64,000 nt of DNA from Morella rubra. Its lineage: Eukaryota > Streptophyta > Magnoliopsida > Fagales > Myricaceae. The stretch covers positions 7,903,908-7,967,907 of the forward strand of contig CM025856.1 of the NCBI GenBank assembly GCA_003952965.2. The letters are read 5' to 3'. Numbering within the stretch: position 1 is the stretch's first letter; each line of letters opens with the position of its first letter. Below are positions 34,824 through 45,544 of this stretch, piece after piece. The translations under genes and the position numbers were made by a program. The notes beneath the pieces are model-generated. The model worked only from the letters and a program-made list of their open reading frames with translations, was not told where the DNA came from and searched no databases.

Positions 34824-35837
34824 GAGAATATTAAAAGAGGCCGCTGGAGCCTGGTGATCTTTCTACTTGCTAAAGTCTCCTTTATAATGCATATGTAACT
34901 GGAAAACGCAAATGGGTAACACAAGTTGCACTCCCCCACCAGTCCCCACTTGTTTTTGTTTGAGGCATAAACCGCCGGTCTACATTAGTATATTGTTGAA
35001 AATGTAAAGTCTCACCTTGCTAAAGCAACGTAGACAATTGAAACCAATGACTTATAAATAAAGCTTCAATGTAACCTTTTGAATATAAGTGAAAAAAATA
35101 AAGTCCAAAGTCTTACCACAAAGGATGTAAGTTATGACCGAACCACTTAAATTTTGTCTCATTTCAGTTTAAATTTTTTTTATTTCTATATATATATATA
35201 TTCGATCGGGAAGTCCATTTTGCAACCTGCAGGACTTTCCCCACTTGTTAACAAACCAACAAAATGTCAGTAGCAGACGAAGCCCTACCACCAAATTCAT
35301 AATTCTCTGAAACCAGAGAACACTGTATATGGGCGGGCGATCTAGGGTATAATCATGGACGCACAGCAGACTTCCACCGAATTGACCAGTGGACTTGCAC
35401 GTTCTACGAGTGTAATCACATTTAACACACGAGCTCAATTCGCTCCAGTACCCGTAAGCGGACCGTTGATTACGGTGGCTTCTGTGGATAAGCTTGACGA
35501 TCGACTTTCGGGGTTCTATTTAAAAAAAAGCAAAATAGTAAGCCTAAAATATATTTAATTCTGGCTACCAAATTGATTTTCCCTCGGTCTCTTCCTTGAC
35601 TCGTTTGTGGCCTTGTTTGACAGAGAAAATTACGACCAAGTTCTCTGAATGTATTTAATATAGTAGGCTTCTGTGCTGCGATATGTATTTAATATTGTCT
35701 AGTCTTTGGCCATCAATAATGACTTCTCTTTGGAATCCAACTGTACTGGGCCATCCACCTAGTGATAAAATTATATATACCCAAAATATTTATGTTAGTT
35801 TACGTTTCTCAACCTATATCATTTGCCTTCTTTTGTG

Positions 35838-35871
<34 letters not shown>

Positions 35872-37479
35872 CCAAGGCTCTGCTCTATCCAAATTTGTTA
35901 GGCAGGCACCGACGTCAAGGCCAGTTACTCACATGAGCCCCCTATCTTCTTCTTTTTTTTTTTATTTTTATTTTTTTTGGTAGGCACTTGCGTTTTGGAG
36001 CTTGCATGGTGGGGGGTGTTTGATAGTCCCCCCAACTTGTCTTTCAATATCAAAATTCAATTCCTAAACAGTGGAGTCCATTGTGGTTTGCTAATGATGG
36101 CTGCAAACCGGAAGATATTACAATACACACGCAAGAGTGGATTTTAGGATACTAACTTGTAACTCAAAACTATGGGAAGATATATTCTATAGGCAAAAAT
36201 TAATCGCTCCTTTAAAGTTTCAACTTGTTTTATTAGGCCTCTTATATTTTAAAAACAATCAATCATTGTCCTCTATTAGATTTGAACATTAATAAAAATT
36301 GATGTGAATTGATTGAAATTTTAAAAAATAACTCGAAAAATTAAATATTTTTATTAAAAAATATTACTTTTTTATTTGTATGTTATTATTTTTTTAATAT
36401 TTTTAGTAATTTTGTTTTTAAAGAACATTTCGATCAATTTTTGTGTGGTTTAATGCCAAATCTAACAAGGGTGAGGATTGATTGATTTTGAAATACAAGG
36501 AGTATACTAAAACAAATTGAAACTTAAGAAGGGTGATTGAATTTTTACCTATATACGAGTTGTATTATGATGTTCTACTTTTAAAAAATCTCTCTTGAGA
36601 ACTCTGGGGGACTAAGCAAGCTAACGGGTGTGTTTGATAATAGAAAATAAATGTTCTTCGCATTGCACGCGTTGCGACTTCCCACGTGTCATCTAACATT
36701 GTTGACGTTGCCCATACCCATTGGTTTATATGCTTTGCAAGTTTTTTTTTGTTTTCCTCTTAATTTATATATGATTTGGAGGTGCAGGTCGGGCATCTTC
36801 TCCCTCTGGACCCGATTGCACAGCGCTTCCTTCTTTTCCAATTTCCCTGTGGAATCTACGAGCTGATGTGCTCATGTTTGGGGTTTAACGTTACTTGTAA
36901 AAGAAACTCTTTAACAAATCCAGAAAACTAATAGAAAAAGACATAACTAATAGAAACAGCAGACAGCAGTCCTGCTTTGGTAAACTCTAGATCTGTGTCC
37001 TCCATGTGTTAGCCGTTTTTTAGCCCTTTGATTCATCTCGTATAGGTGGCGCCTCTCGTTTTAAAACGCGAGGAAAGGGAAGGTGGAGCCGGTCCCCTGT
37101 ATTTGCATTTGAAGTAAATTACTCCTGCAAAATTGTTTATATGTATTCTTTTTATTTTTAGAATCTCATGTTTGTCATCAACAGTAAGTATTCTATGGTA
37201 TAAATATATTAAAATTTTAAAAAATTTATACAAATATTAATAATTTTTATACAACCTCTAATAATTTTTCACAAAAATTTTAATAATATTTTAAAAAATA
37301 ATTAATTCAAATCATCTCTTTCTATAATTTTTTACAAACTTCAATAAAAATTAAATAAATTTTAAAATTTTTCATAAACTTTTATACGAAAATCTTTAAA
37401 ACTATAATTTATATAAATATTAACAATTCTATTAAAATTCTAAAAAATTTACTATTTTTAATTAGAGAAATATCCGCTA
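34824..37479. other. Intergenic sequence, no gene supported
   Basis: Sequence upstream of the receptor-kinase pseudogene, followed by AT-rich DNA. Short open frames near 35,169-35,558 show no motif. Long A/T runs occur at 36,290-36,420 and 37,195-37,450. No transposon boundary could be placed. Confidence 0.5.
35845..35870. repeat. (TA)13 microsatellite
   Basis: Thirteen perfect TA units follow a short GTGTG run. Confidence 0.95.
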
Positions 37480-37488
37480 AAAAATTAT

Positions 37489-37866
37489 GGGGAAAATACA
37501 CTTTTCACCCACAAACTACCGGAGTAGTGACACATTGCACCCCAAACTACCATCTTTAAGACATTGCACCCTCAAACTACCAATGTTATATATTTTGCAC
37601 CCTAAACTACCCACTTTGACATATTACACCCTCCAACTACTAATATTAAACACTTTGCACCCTCCATTTGACAATAATACCCTTGAAAAATTAATGAATT
37701 GACAACAATATCTAAGGGCATTATCGTGATTTTAGTTTGAAAATTTGATAAAGGTGCAAAGTGTTAAAAATTGGAAGTTAAAAGGGTGCAATGTGTCAAA
37801 ATTGGTAGTTTAGGGTGCAAAGTATAAAATATATGGTAGTTTGTGGGTGAAAAGTGTATTTTCCCC
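37489..37866. mobile_element. MULE-type MITE, 378 bp
   Basis: The first 32 bases are the exact reverse complement of the last 32, beginning GGGGAAAATACAC. The 9-bp direct repeat AAAAATTAT occurs at 37,480-37,488 and 37,867-37,875, the target duplication length of Mutator-like elements. There is no coding capacity. The left half holds five ~30-bp units around TTGCACCC..AACTAC (starting about 37,535, 37,564, 37,595, 37,624 and 37,655), and the right half holds inverted counterparts (GGGTGCAA). The whole element could fold into a long hairpin. It lies about 220 bp upstream of the next start codon. Confidence 0.92.
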
Positions 37867-38019
37867 AAAAATTATTCATGATAAAAATATATTATATTAT
37901 AAGGGAAAGGAAAACCCTTCCCTGAAACGGCGTCGTATAAGAAATCCCCCTGAACAAACAAGACGAGACAACCCGTCCCCCGTCCTCGTCTTCGTTTCTT
38001 CGTCTGTCTCGCTCTGTGC

Positions 38020-38034
38020 AACCCTAACCCTAAA
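38020..38034 (+). promoter_or_regulatory. Telo-box-like motif (AACCCTAACCCTAA)
   Basis: A double AACCCTAA lies 55-70 bp before the start codon of the Cys-rich gene. In plants this motif is frequent near transcription starts of ribosomal-protein and cell-cycle genes, where it binds telobox factors. Its location here is in the probable 5' UTR or core promoter. Confidence 0.6.
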
Positions 38035-38088
38035 AAAACAACAAATAGAACAAATCCCATTTCACCTTCACTCCCTGTCTCTCCCCAG

Positions 38089-38877
38089 ATGAACCTCGAA
38101 ACTGCCAAAGAATCACTGGCGAATCATAATAACCCCACCAGCAGAGGCAGAAGAAAAGAAGCATCGGAGTGCAGCAACTGCGGGACCCACAAGGCTGGGT
38201 GTGGGTGGTGTCCGCTCCTCCACCACGTCCGTCTACGTGGTATCGACCGCGTCCTCTGCACCTCCTGCGTCCTCCGCCTCCACCCCTCCTCCTTCTGCCC
38301 ACTCTGCTTCCACTTCTTTGACCACGGTGTCTATAATTCCCATTCTACCCCTTACAATGCCTCTAATCGCCAAACCATCCCCTGTTCCAAATGCTCCTCT
38401 CTCACCCACTCCCACTGCGTCCCAACCTCTCATTCTTCTTCTACTTCTTACCTCTGCCCTCCCTGCTCCAACCCCAACTTCTCCTTCTTCGACCTCGACG
38501 AAACGCACCGGTCCATCGACAAGAACCTGGCCTCCGTCCTGCTATGCGCCGCCAGGATCGCCTCCGCCTCCATGAGCAAGGCCGTGATCGTGGCGCGTGC
38601 CGACGCCGAGAGGAAGGTCAGGGAGGCCGCCCTCGCCAAGAAGCGTGCGCGCGAGGCACTCGAGAATTTGGCCATGGTGGAGGCCAGAGAGAGAAGTAGC
38701 AAGAAGAAGGTCGAAAATAAAGAGAACGGAAATGTCGTGTTTGGGAATGGGAAGGAAAAGAAGAAAGTGGAGGTGGTTGAGTCAATGCAGAGCAACGGCA
38801 ATGAGAAGGGGAAGGTGAATTTGGGAGCTAATGGAAGGGAAGGGACTAAGATTGCAACAGCAGCAGCCCAACTATGA
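38089..38877 (+). CDS. Cys-rich zinc-binding-like protein (RING/PHD-like), 262 aa
   Basis: I recognise no named family. Residues 28-73 contain four CX2C pairs (C28/C31, C38/C41, C57/C60, C70/C73), the spacing of a cross-brace zinc fold such as RING or PHD. A second cluster at 99-126 (C99/C102, H107/H109/C110, C123/C126) looks PHD-like. Residues 165-210 form a highly charged, probably helical segment (ADAERKVREAALAKKRAREA). The tail is basic and Asn/Gly-rich. The start is the first ATG after a C-rich leader and leaves only 27 residues before the first Cys. A perfect GTAAGT donor directly after the stop suggests a 3'-UTR intron ending near 38,970 (GAATTGCAG). A nuclear or chromatin role is plausible but not shown. 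Confidence 0.75.
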   Translation: MNLETAKESLANHNNPTSRGRRKEASECSNCGTHKAGCGWCPLLHHVRLRGIDRVLCTSCVLRLHPSSFCPLCFHFFDHGVYNSHSTPYNASNRQTIPCSKCSSLTHSHCVPTSHSSSTSYLCPPCSNPNFSFFDLDETHRSIDKNLASVLLCAARIASASMSKAVIVARADAERKVREAALAKKRAREALENLAMVEARERSSKKKVENKENGNVVFGNGKEKKKVEVVESMQSNGNEKGKVNLGANGREGTKIATAAAQL

Positions 38878-40881
38878 GTAAGTCCAAATTTATGCTTGAA
38901 CTTTGATTTCAGTTTCCTTCGGTGGGTTGCTTTTGCTAACTATACTCCTTCCATTGATTATGAATTGCAGTTTTGAATTGGGGGCTCAGTGAATGGTCCA
39001 AAACTTCAAGGAATCTGAATTCTTCTCTCTATGGGACTGTAAGTGAGTGAATTGTTTCCTTCTGCACGAGCATGTTGCATTTTCTTGACGCAATCATTGT
39101 GTTGATTTTGTTCATGCTGTTGTAGGGTTCCTCAAGTTTTGTATGTATGCGTAGCAAATGATAGGTTGTGCCCGGTTGTATCTTTAGTGTGCACATTGTT
39201 AGTGAGGGTGCAGAGTTAGAATTAGATTGCTAATTTCTTTCTCTTTTCTGTTCTACTTTTTTGGTAAAGGACCCCGATGTCATTCTTTTGTTGTCAAATA
39301 GTAGCATGTATTTACTTTTAAATTTGTAGTCTACATGTTTGATTATGTGGTTTTTGCTGTTTTAATCTCAAGGATTAGTGCTAAAACGAGTTTGCTCATT
39401 TTGATTGCTCCAGTGCTGTGCCTAGACCACAACTGGGTTCCCCATGTTTCTCATCAACATAGAATATTACACACACTGAAATGCAGCTTGCCATTACTGA
39501 TGAAGGTTTAAGAAACCTTTTGAAGGTCATCAAGGAATGACTAAAAGAGAAGTGCTATTGTTTTGAACCATCAATTTCGTTTCGTTATTTGCTTTTGGTC
39601 CCCCCCCCGGACTTCTTGTTGATCTTTTCTTTATGGTTATAAACGCTTAACTGGGTCGGGACGACGCAGTTTATTGTTTGAACAGGCATACTAAACTAAG
39701 TGCATGAACGGATGCAGGTTGCAATTTGGCACATGTGACATTGTTTCGTTACCATCATGATCCAAGGAAATCATAGAAACCATTTTTGTTCAATTACTCG
39801 AATCCTTCAACTTACTCTCTAGGCTACCGACCAACCTGTTTTTCACTGGTGTCGTATTTTCCTCTCAAAGAAATGACAGAGTGCAAGCGATCCTAGATCC
39901 ATATAGTTTCATGCATAGGCTTGTATTTGTTCCTTCATTATCCTCTCAGAATTGGTTAACCATAGGATTCCTGGTCTACTGCAGAAAAAGATTTAAAGTC
40001 ATTGCGTATGGATGTTTATTTATTTATTTTGAGTTGGGAGGAGGGGTTTCATCCCTTCTGTCCTCCATTGAAATTCACAGAGAAAGGAGTCATGTAATCA
40101 ACAGCAAATACGGAGAAGATTTTGATCTTGAAAGATTGCTCCTTGGGAACCTTCTCCAAATTTTGGCACAAGGGGAAACAAAAGAGCCAATCATTGGAAC
40201 TAGCATCTTGTGTGCCTTGTTGCTTTCGAGATGAAGCGGCCTGAAAGAACTGCGTAGGCTTTTGACTTCTTAATTCCACACCTATTTGCTGTCACAATCA
40301 GTTGCTGTTTGGTTTGGACTTGTAAAAGTTGATTTCCTTGGTTTCTTTATAATATCCATTTTATACTAATACTCATTTCATGCTTCGGTTTAAATCTCCA
40401 TTAATTCGCTTGCAGAGCAGTCATCGATCCAAAAAGCTCGAGATTCATGAAAAAAAAAATTGTAATTCTCATTTTTCATGTGCTTGCCAAATACTTAAAA
40501 CAAGTAAAATAAATTACAAAATTTATTTTACAAGCAAACAAATGGAACCTTAATGCCAACGTGTTTTAACAGCTGCAGAATAAAAACTGACGGATGCCAT
40601 TGACAAAAAAACAAAAATTTAAATAAATAAAAAAACAATCAAAGTTGAAAAAAAATGGACCTTGCATCTGGACAAAAGTTCATGAAAGTACCTCAGAACC
40701 GTCGCTCCAAATGAGCTTCCCAGGTTTCTAGCCCAAAGTTCAGAAATTGTACATCTATTCCTATAAAAAAAACCTAAAATGGACATCTCTCAGCTTCTTT
40801 TACTACCTTGCTTTTCGCTTTTTGGGCAGAAGAAAAACGTGTTTCATCTTCTGCATTGAGCTTCCTTTACGTGTATCTTAA
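38878..40881. other. Intergenic and probable 3' UTR sequence
   Basis: The left part probably contains the 3'-UTR intron and last exon of the Cys-rich gene. A 117-codon plus-strand frame at 39,881-40,234 has no motif and I do not call it a gene. The sequence just left of 40,882 is likely 3' UTR of the pectinesterase gene on the minus strand. Confidence 0.5.
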
Positions 40882-42752
40882 TCAGGAAAAGAGCCCCGCC
40901 TGGAAGGGAACTTCAGTGTCTGGCAACCATTCTTGTGCTTGAATGAATCGGCCAGCGGTATAACGCAATGCATCATCTCTATCGGTGATGACATTATACC
41001 CCGGCCGATTGACTCTCCTGTTGGTCTGAGCTCCAGGTCCCTTGTTTCCATACTCAACAAAGGTCACAGTTTCAATTCCATTGTTATCGTCCATGTTGTT
41101 ATACCATCCATCTGGATGAATTAAATCCCCCAGGACTGATTCCATTACGATTGTTCTTGAATACTTCTCGGCTGCCATGGCCAAGTAAGTAGCAACCTGC
41201 AGTCTTTCGGCGGTATGATATGTAGTAGTCTTTTGTCCTTCAAGCGAGTAAGATATGTCTCGGCCAATGGTGCAGCCATGGATTACAAAACCTGTGCTTT
41301 CACGCCTGTCAGTCCTGGCTTGCGAAGCTACTACTTTCGCCATCCCTTGAAGACTAGAGTCTGTCAGAATGATCGTGGAGCGTTGGATTACTAGTGCGGC
41401 ATCACCGCTGATGATGTTTGTGGCGCCATAGATTTCGCACTCTCGGAAGAACTGGCGATGGGCTAATGCAAATATGCCCGACGTTGTACTATTTATTCTG
41501 CAGTCGAAGAATGCTGCATTATCTGACTGGAGTTTGACGGCCGCTATGAAATTTCCTCCCGTTTCATCTGGGCTTCTGAATCCAATATCCTTGCAAATAA
41601 ACCCACTGCCAATTGCCGCTGAAAAGAAAGAGGGAAAACAGCATGTTACACAATGAAAAAGAGGAGTTTATATGGGGGAGAGACGTTCTGTTTCTGTTCT
41701 GCATCGAGGATTTTTGTTAGGCGGAAGCAAAAAGAGAAGCAATATACATGGTCGAGGGACTCACATAAAGTAGCTCTCCGGTATCTAGTTCCGTTGATAT
41801 CAGTTCCGGCTATGATCGACTCACTAGCGCCATCACCATACATGTATATCTGGGGCATATTCTTGGCAACGATTATGTTCTCCTTGTAGACCCCAGATTT
41901 TACGTAGATGAGGTATCTTCCCTTGTGGTCAATTGGGAAAGCATTGAGAGCAGCAGTGATGGTTTTATATTGCCCACTTCCATCTTTAGCCACAACTGCA
42001 TCTGGCCTCGGACCACCCTTCTTGTGGGACTGCAAGAGTTTGCGGTCTGCTACGGAGAACCGTACTGGAAATCTCTCGTCTTCCACGCCCTCTTCGTACG
42101 TGCTTCTCCTAGGCGTTGCGGCAGACTCCGCCTTTTCATCGTCGTTCTCAGAATACGAGTAGATTATAGCCAAGGCATTGCTAGCAAGCTCAGTGGACTT
42201 CTGCAGAACTTGACCCATGTGATATGCCGAATGAGTCTCTTTGAATCCCTCAAGACACGTCGTTTGATACGAGATGACAGCGCTCAAGCTGCTCCTAGCA
42301 TCGCCTGAATCGTTATAGAACAAGTTTGGCGCAGCATTAACCATTTTAATCACAGATTGCATTTCCTCAATGCACAACTCCATCAACTCGATGCAATCCT
42401 CAAGCGCCATGATTTGATCTTCATCTGAAAGCGAGTCTCCATCAACTTTTGCCTTCTTCATCGCCTGTGCCATTTCTGAAACGGTAGCATTTACTGCAGA
42501 TTGGAAATAGACGATCACTTCAGTTTGGTTACCTAGTGGTTCCAGGCTAGACATACAAGTTTCCTTGTAATCAGTTTTGTTACAGATGGCATCAAGAGTC
42601 ATGTTATGCGCCGTTCTCGGGTCATCTTTGGGGTTGTCTATTCCAGCAACAACGCCGATGACAACTGCTGCGATTACGACGAGCGAGACCCCCAGGACGA
42701 TCATGTTTCCCAGCAGGTCATCGTGGTTATCCTCCTGATCATACCGAGCCAT
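40882..42752 (-). CDS. Pectinesterase-like protein with PMEI domain, catalytic residues lost
   Basis: Two exons (41,765-42,752 and 40,882-41,618) join across a 146-bp GT-AG intron into 574 residues without any break. A membrane anchor spans about residues 16-37. A PMEI-type inhibitor domain (about 48-200) keeps its cysteines at 57, 66, 120, 127 and 166. An RKLL processing site is at 237-240. The pectinesterase domain (about 250-570) keeps GVYKEN, RQFFRECEIYG, EKYSRT, DLIHPDGWY, GPGA and FIQAQEWLP. Pectinesterases remove methyl groups from cell-wall pectin. Here the catalytic positions are all replaced: QAVAL Gln is Phe353, QDTL Gln-Asp is Thr375-Ser376, the DFIFG Asp is Asn397, and the LGRPW Arg is Met477. 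It should therefore be inactive as an esterase. A role as a decoy, pectin binder or PMEI carrier is inference. Confidence 0.9.
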
Positions 42753-45061
42753 TAGCTAGAAAGGACGCCAAAAGACTCGTGCCTTTTTCCCCCCACTACG
42801 TTTGTCTAGACAGTGGACAGAGCGTTTCAACAATTGGGTGATGCAGCTTTTCTTAATGCATCAGATGAGATGGAGGTTAGAAAGGTAGCAGAAATGAGTT
42901 TGGGGCCTCACAAAAAGAAACCAAAATCAGTCACATTTGTCGCTAACAGCAGGCAGTTGGGTACTACAGGTTTTCGTGCTAAATTGCCTAAACTACATGA
43001 CTATTTTTAAAAGCGAAGTACGAACTGTGAAATGAAATAAGGAGCGGCTCTTATCGAGATCCGACTGAGGCCTACTTAACCAAAAACAGAATGACGACTA
43101 AGGTAAAGCCACAGCTCATAAGTGATTAACATCTTCTGCAATTTTGTACCCAATTGTGTAGTGAAATTTAGAGACAGATATACACAATAGGTAGATTTCA
43201 TTATGCTCTGACGTGCAGTTTGTACCTATGATCCAAAGTTTGTTTCCAACAAAGGTTTGAATCACAGTAACTTTATCATACTCTGTTGGTCCTCATGTTA
43301 TGTAGAATTTTCAAGTTTAAATGGTTGTAAACTTCAGCCTGACTTCATAATGTCCATCCCTTGAGGGTTTTCTATTATTAAAATTGCATCATGCAATTCC
43401 AAGAGAAAACTGCAAAGTATCTAATTGGTCCTTGTAAAAGGGCTTTATTGTTATGTCATTAATATATATGTTCTATTATTATTTTAAATGTTAAATAATT
43501 CAATGAGAAATCATTCTTTTAAATTTTTTATGGATCAATTTTTGGTATACGAAAACTACTAATATATTATCTGTAATATAGTCACAACAATGACTGACTA
43601 AAATCAAGGTTATTCAACAATTGATAAGTGAATATAAAAGAGAGAACATATGAATTTTATCTATAAAATAAAAATATATGAGAAGCACGAAGAAGAGAAT
43701 AAGTGTTGATGTAAATAGAAATTATTGAATACAACTATCTGTTTTTTGTTTTTGTTTTGCAAGGGATGTTTGGGATGTTTATTATCTTTGTTTGCTTTTT
43801 CTAGATTGATGAATAACTGTTAACTAAGAGTTATTTTTCAAGCTTTTTATGTCATTAATGGCAGGAACTGTAAAATTTCAATTTTCACCTAATGGCTCAG
43901 AAATTGCTTGATCAAGGAGATTTGAAAGGTTAAATGTGTTTGTATGAAAAGACAAATTTAGGCCTCCACATGAATCAAGGATATGGCAGAATTTTTGAAA
44001 AAAAAATTGCCTTTCACACCTTTTTTTTTAGTAGTATTGAGAGAAATCCTGTCCACCTAAACTTGGTATACCACATCGTATAAGTAGATAAGGTGAGGGG
44101 TACATACAAATATTAATTTGGCAAAAAGACAAACAAGATCCCTATCAAAATCTTCTATTTAAGAGCTAGCATTGGTTCCCCCCATTGAGGGTTTTCTTTG
44201 AAACTTCAAGAAGTAGCAATGGAACAAGTTTTGGGTCTAATCAGAGGGTACAAATTTCTCCAGCAATCTCGCATCTTGTCTCATGAACCTTCCTGACCTT
44301 AGCATCCAAGAGAAATAACCAAGGATATGAAAGATTCAATTACCAATGAAAACCAGTAAGCAAAAAAATGATGCTCCAAAGACTGGTAAACCACTCACAT
44401 ATACGTGCAGAACTGGCTGAATCTCCGACCCAAATCCTCACCTCAGCCTGTCGCTCAATTTCCTATGACCATAATCATTCACCCAATTGGGCTGAAATTG
44501 CAGAAGCTGCGCAAACCCACTTTGAATACTCGAGTAGCTTTCAATTGGAGATTTTAGAGAGCCTCCCAGAAAAGCTAGCCCACAGTAGTACTATAGCTCT
44601 TGTCTACAACTGCTCGAAATTTGAAACTGATGCTTAGTAATTCGCTTTCACCTCCAATGGCAAAAGAACCGCATTGCACAAGTAACACGCGTTCAGGTAG
44701 TAGCACTTGAATGAGCTCTTCAATTAGTATATTGCCAGCATTAATTTATCTTCGTCCCACATTGATTATTCCTCAATGATTGCACACTTGATCCTCCTAG
44801 AAAAGCCCAAATGCAGCTCTACTACAAGCTGACAAGCCCGAGAAGTCCTTAGTCAGTTTGTTGATACCTCTAGTCAGTCAGTTTGTTGATACCTCTAGTC
44901 AGTACTATCACAGCAAAGAAGCAAGTCATCTGCAGAGCATACATCAATGAGTATAAGTTTTCCAGACCCCTAACCGACAAAACAAAACAAAACAAAACAA
45001 ACAAAAAAGCAAAAAAAAAGGCTGACTCTTCTGCATTTAATAGGAACTAAAATCTGTATTC
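42753..45061. other. Intergenic, no gene supported
   Basis: The stretch upstream of the pectinesterase-like gene is AT-rich. Short plus-strand frames at 42,813-43,010 and 44,368-44,637 have no motif. A 25-bp tandem doublet (AGTCAGTTTGTTGATACCTCT core, 44,851-44,871 and 44,876-44,896) and an (AAAAC)n run at 44,978-45,002 are visible. Confidence 0.5.
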
Positions 45062-45544
45062 TTACAAGTATATTCTGGCTTCGAACCAGAGGATGAACAA
45101 AATTGTGGTTATAATCCACCCAAATTTACCTGTCATACTCTTCCCATTCAGAGCTATAAGTAGGCCCGAGAGAGGATGAGAATCATATACTTTGTAAACT
45201 TTCGACAACCAATAAGGGCAATAGACCAACTCATGAGGAACCATACGAACCACTTCCCACAGAATTGTTTCCCTGGTAAATTTAACCTCCTCAGCGCTCC
45301 TTACTGATGTCAGATAGGATATCAATGAAAGGAAACTGCAGATGTATCTTTCTTCTTCGTAACCAGAAAGAGGGATATGAAGAGATAGAGATGGCAAGAT
45401 CAGGTCTGAAAGCAGTTTCAATCCCTCGTGTCCTTGATGAGTTGGAAAGCAGATCTGCAATCTTGAAGTTATGAGAGAGTATAATCCAAGAGAGAAACTG
45501 GGACTTCAGCTTATCGAAACAATTTTCTTAGAAACATGGATACA
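45062..45544 (-). other. 3' flank of the PPR gene with an unrecognised frame
   Basis: Directly downstream of the PPR stop codon. A 132-codon minus-strand frame (45,062-45,460) begins MQICFPTHQG and ends with a hydrophobic stretch (WIITTILFILWF). It lacks a known motif and may be 3' UTR or part of an unspliced alternative end. Confidence 0.35.

Noticed and set aside
35355-35558. 67-codon plus-strand frame upstream of the receptor-kinase pseudogene
   Set aside because: No motif and no supporting gene structure.
39881-40234. 117-codon plus-strand frame
   Set aside because: Composition is not gene-like and no family is recognisable.
44368-44637. 89-codon plus-strand frame
   Set aside because: No motif; probably chance in intergenic DNA.
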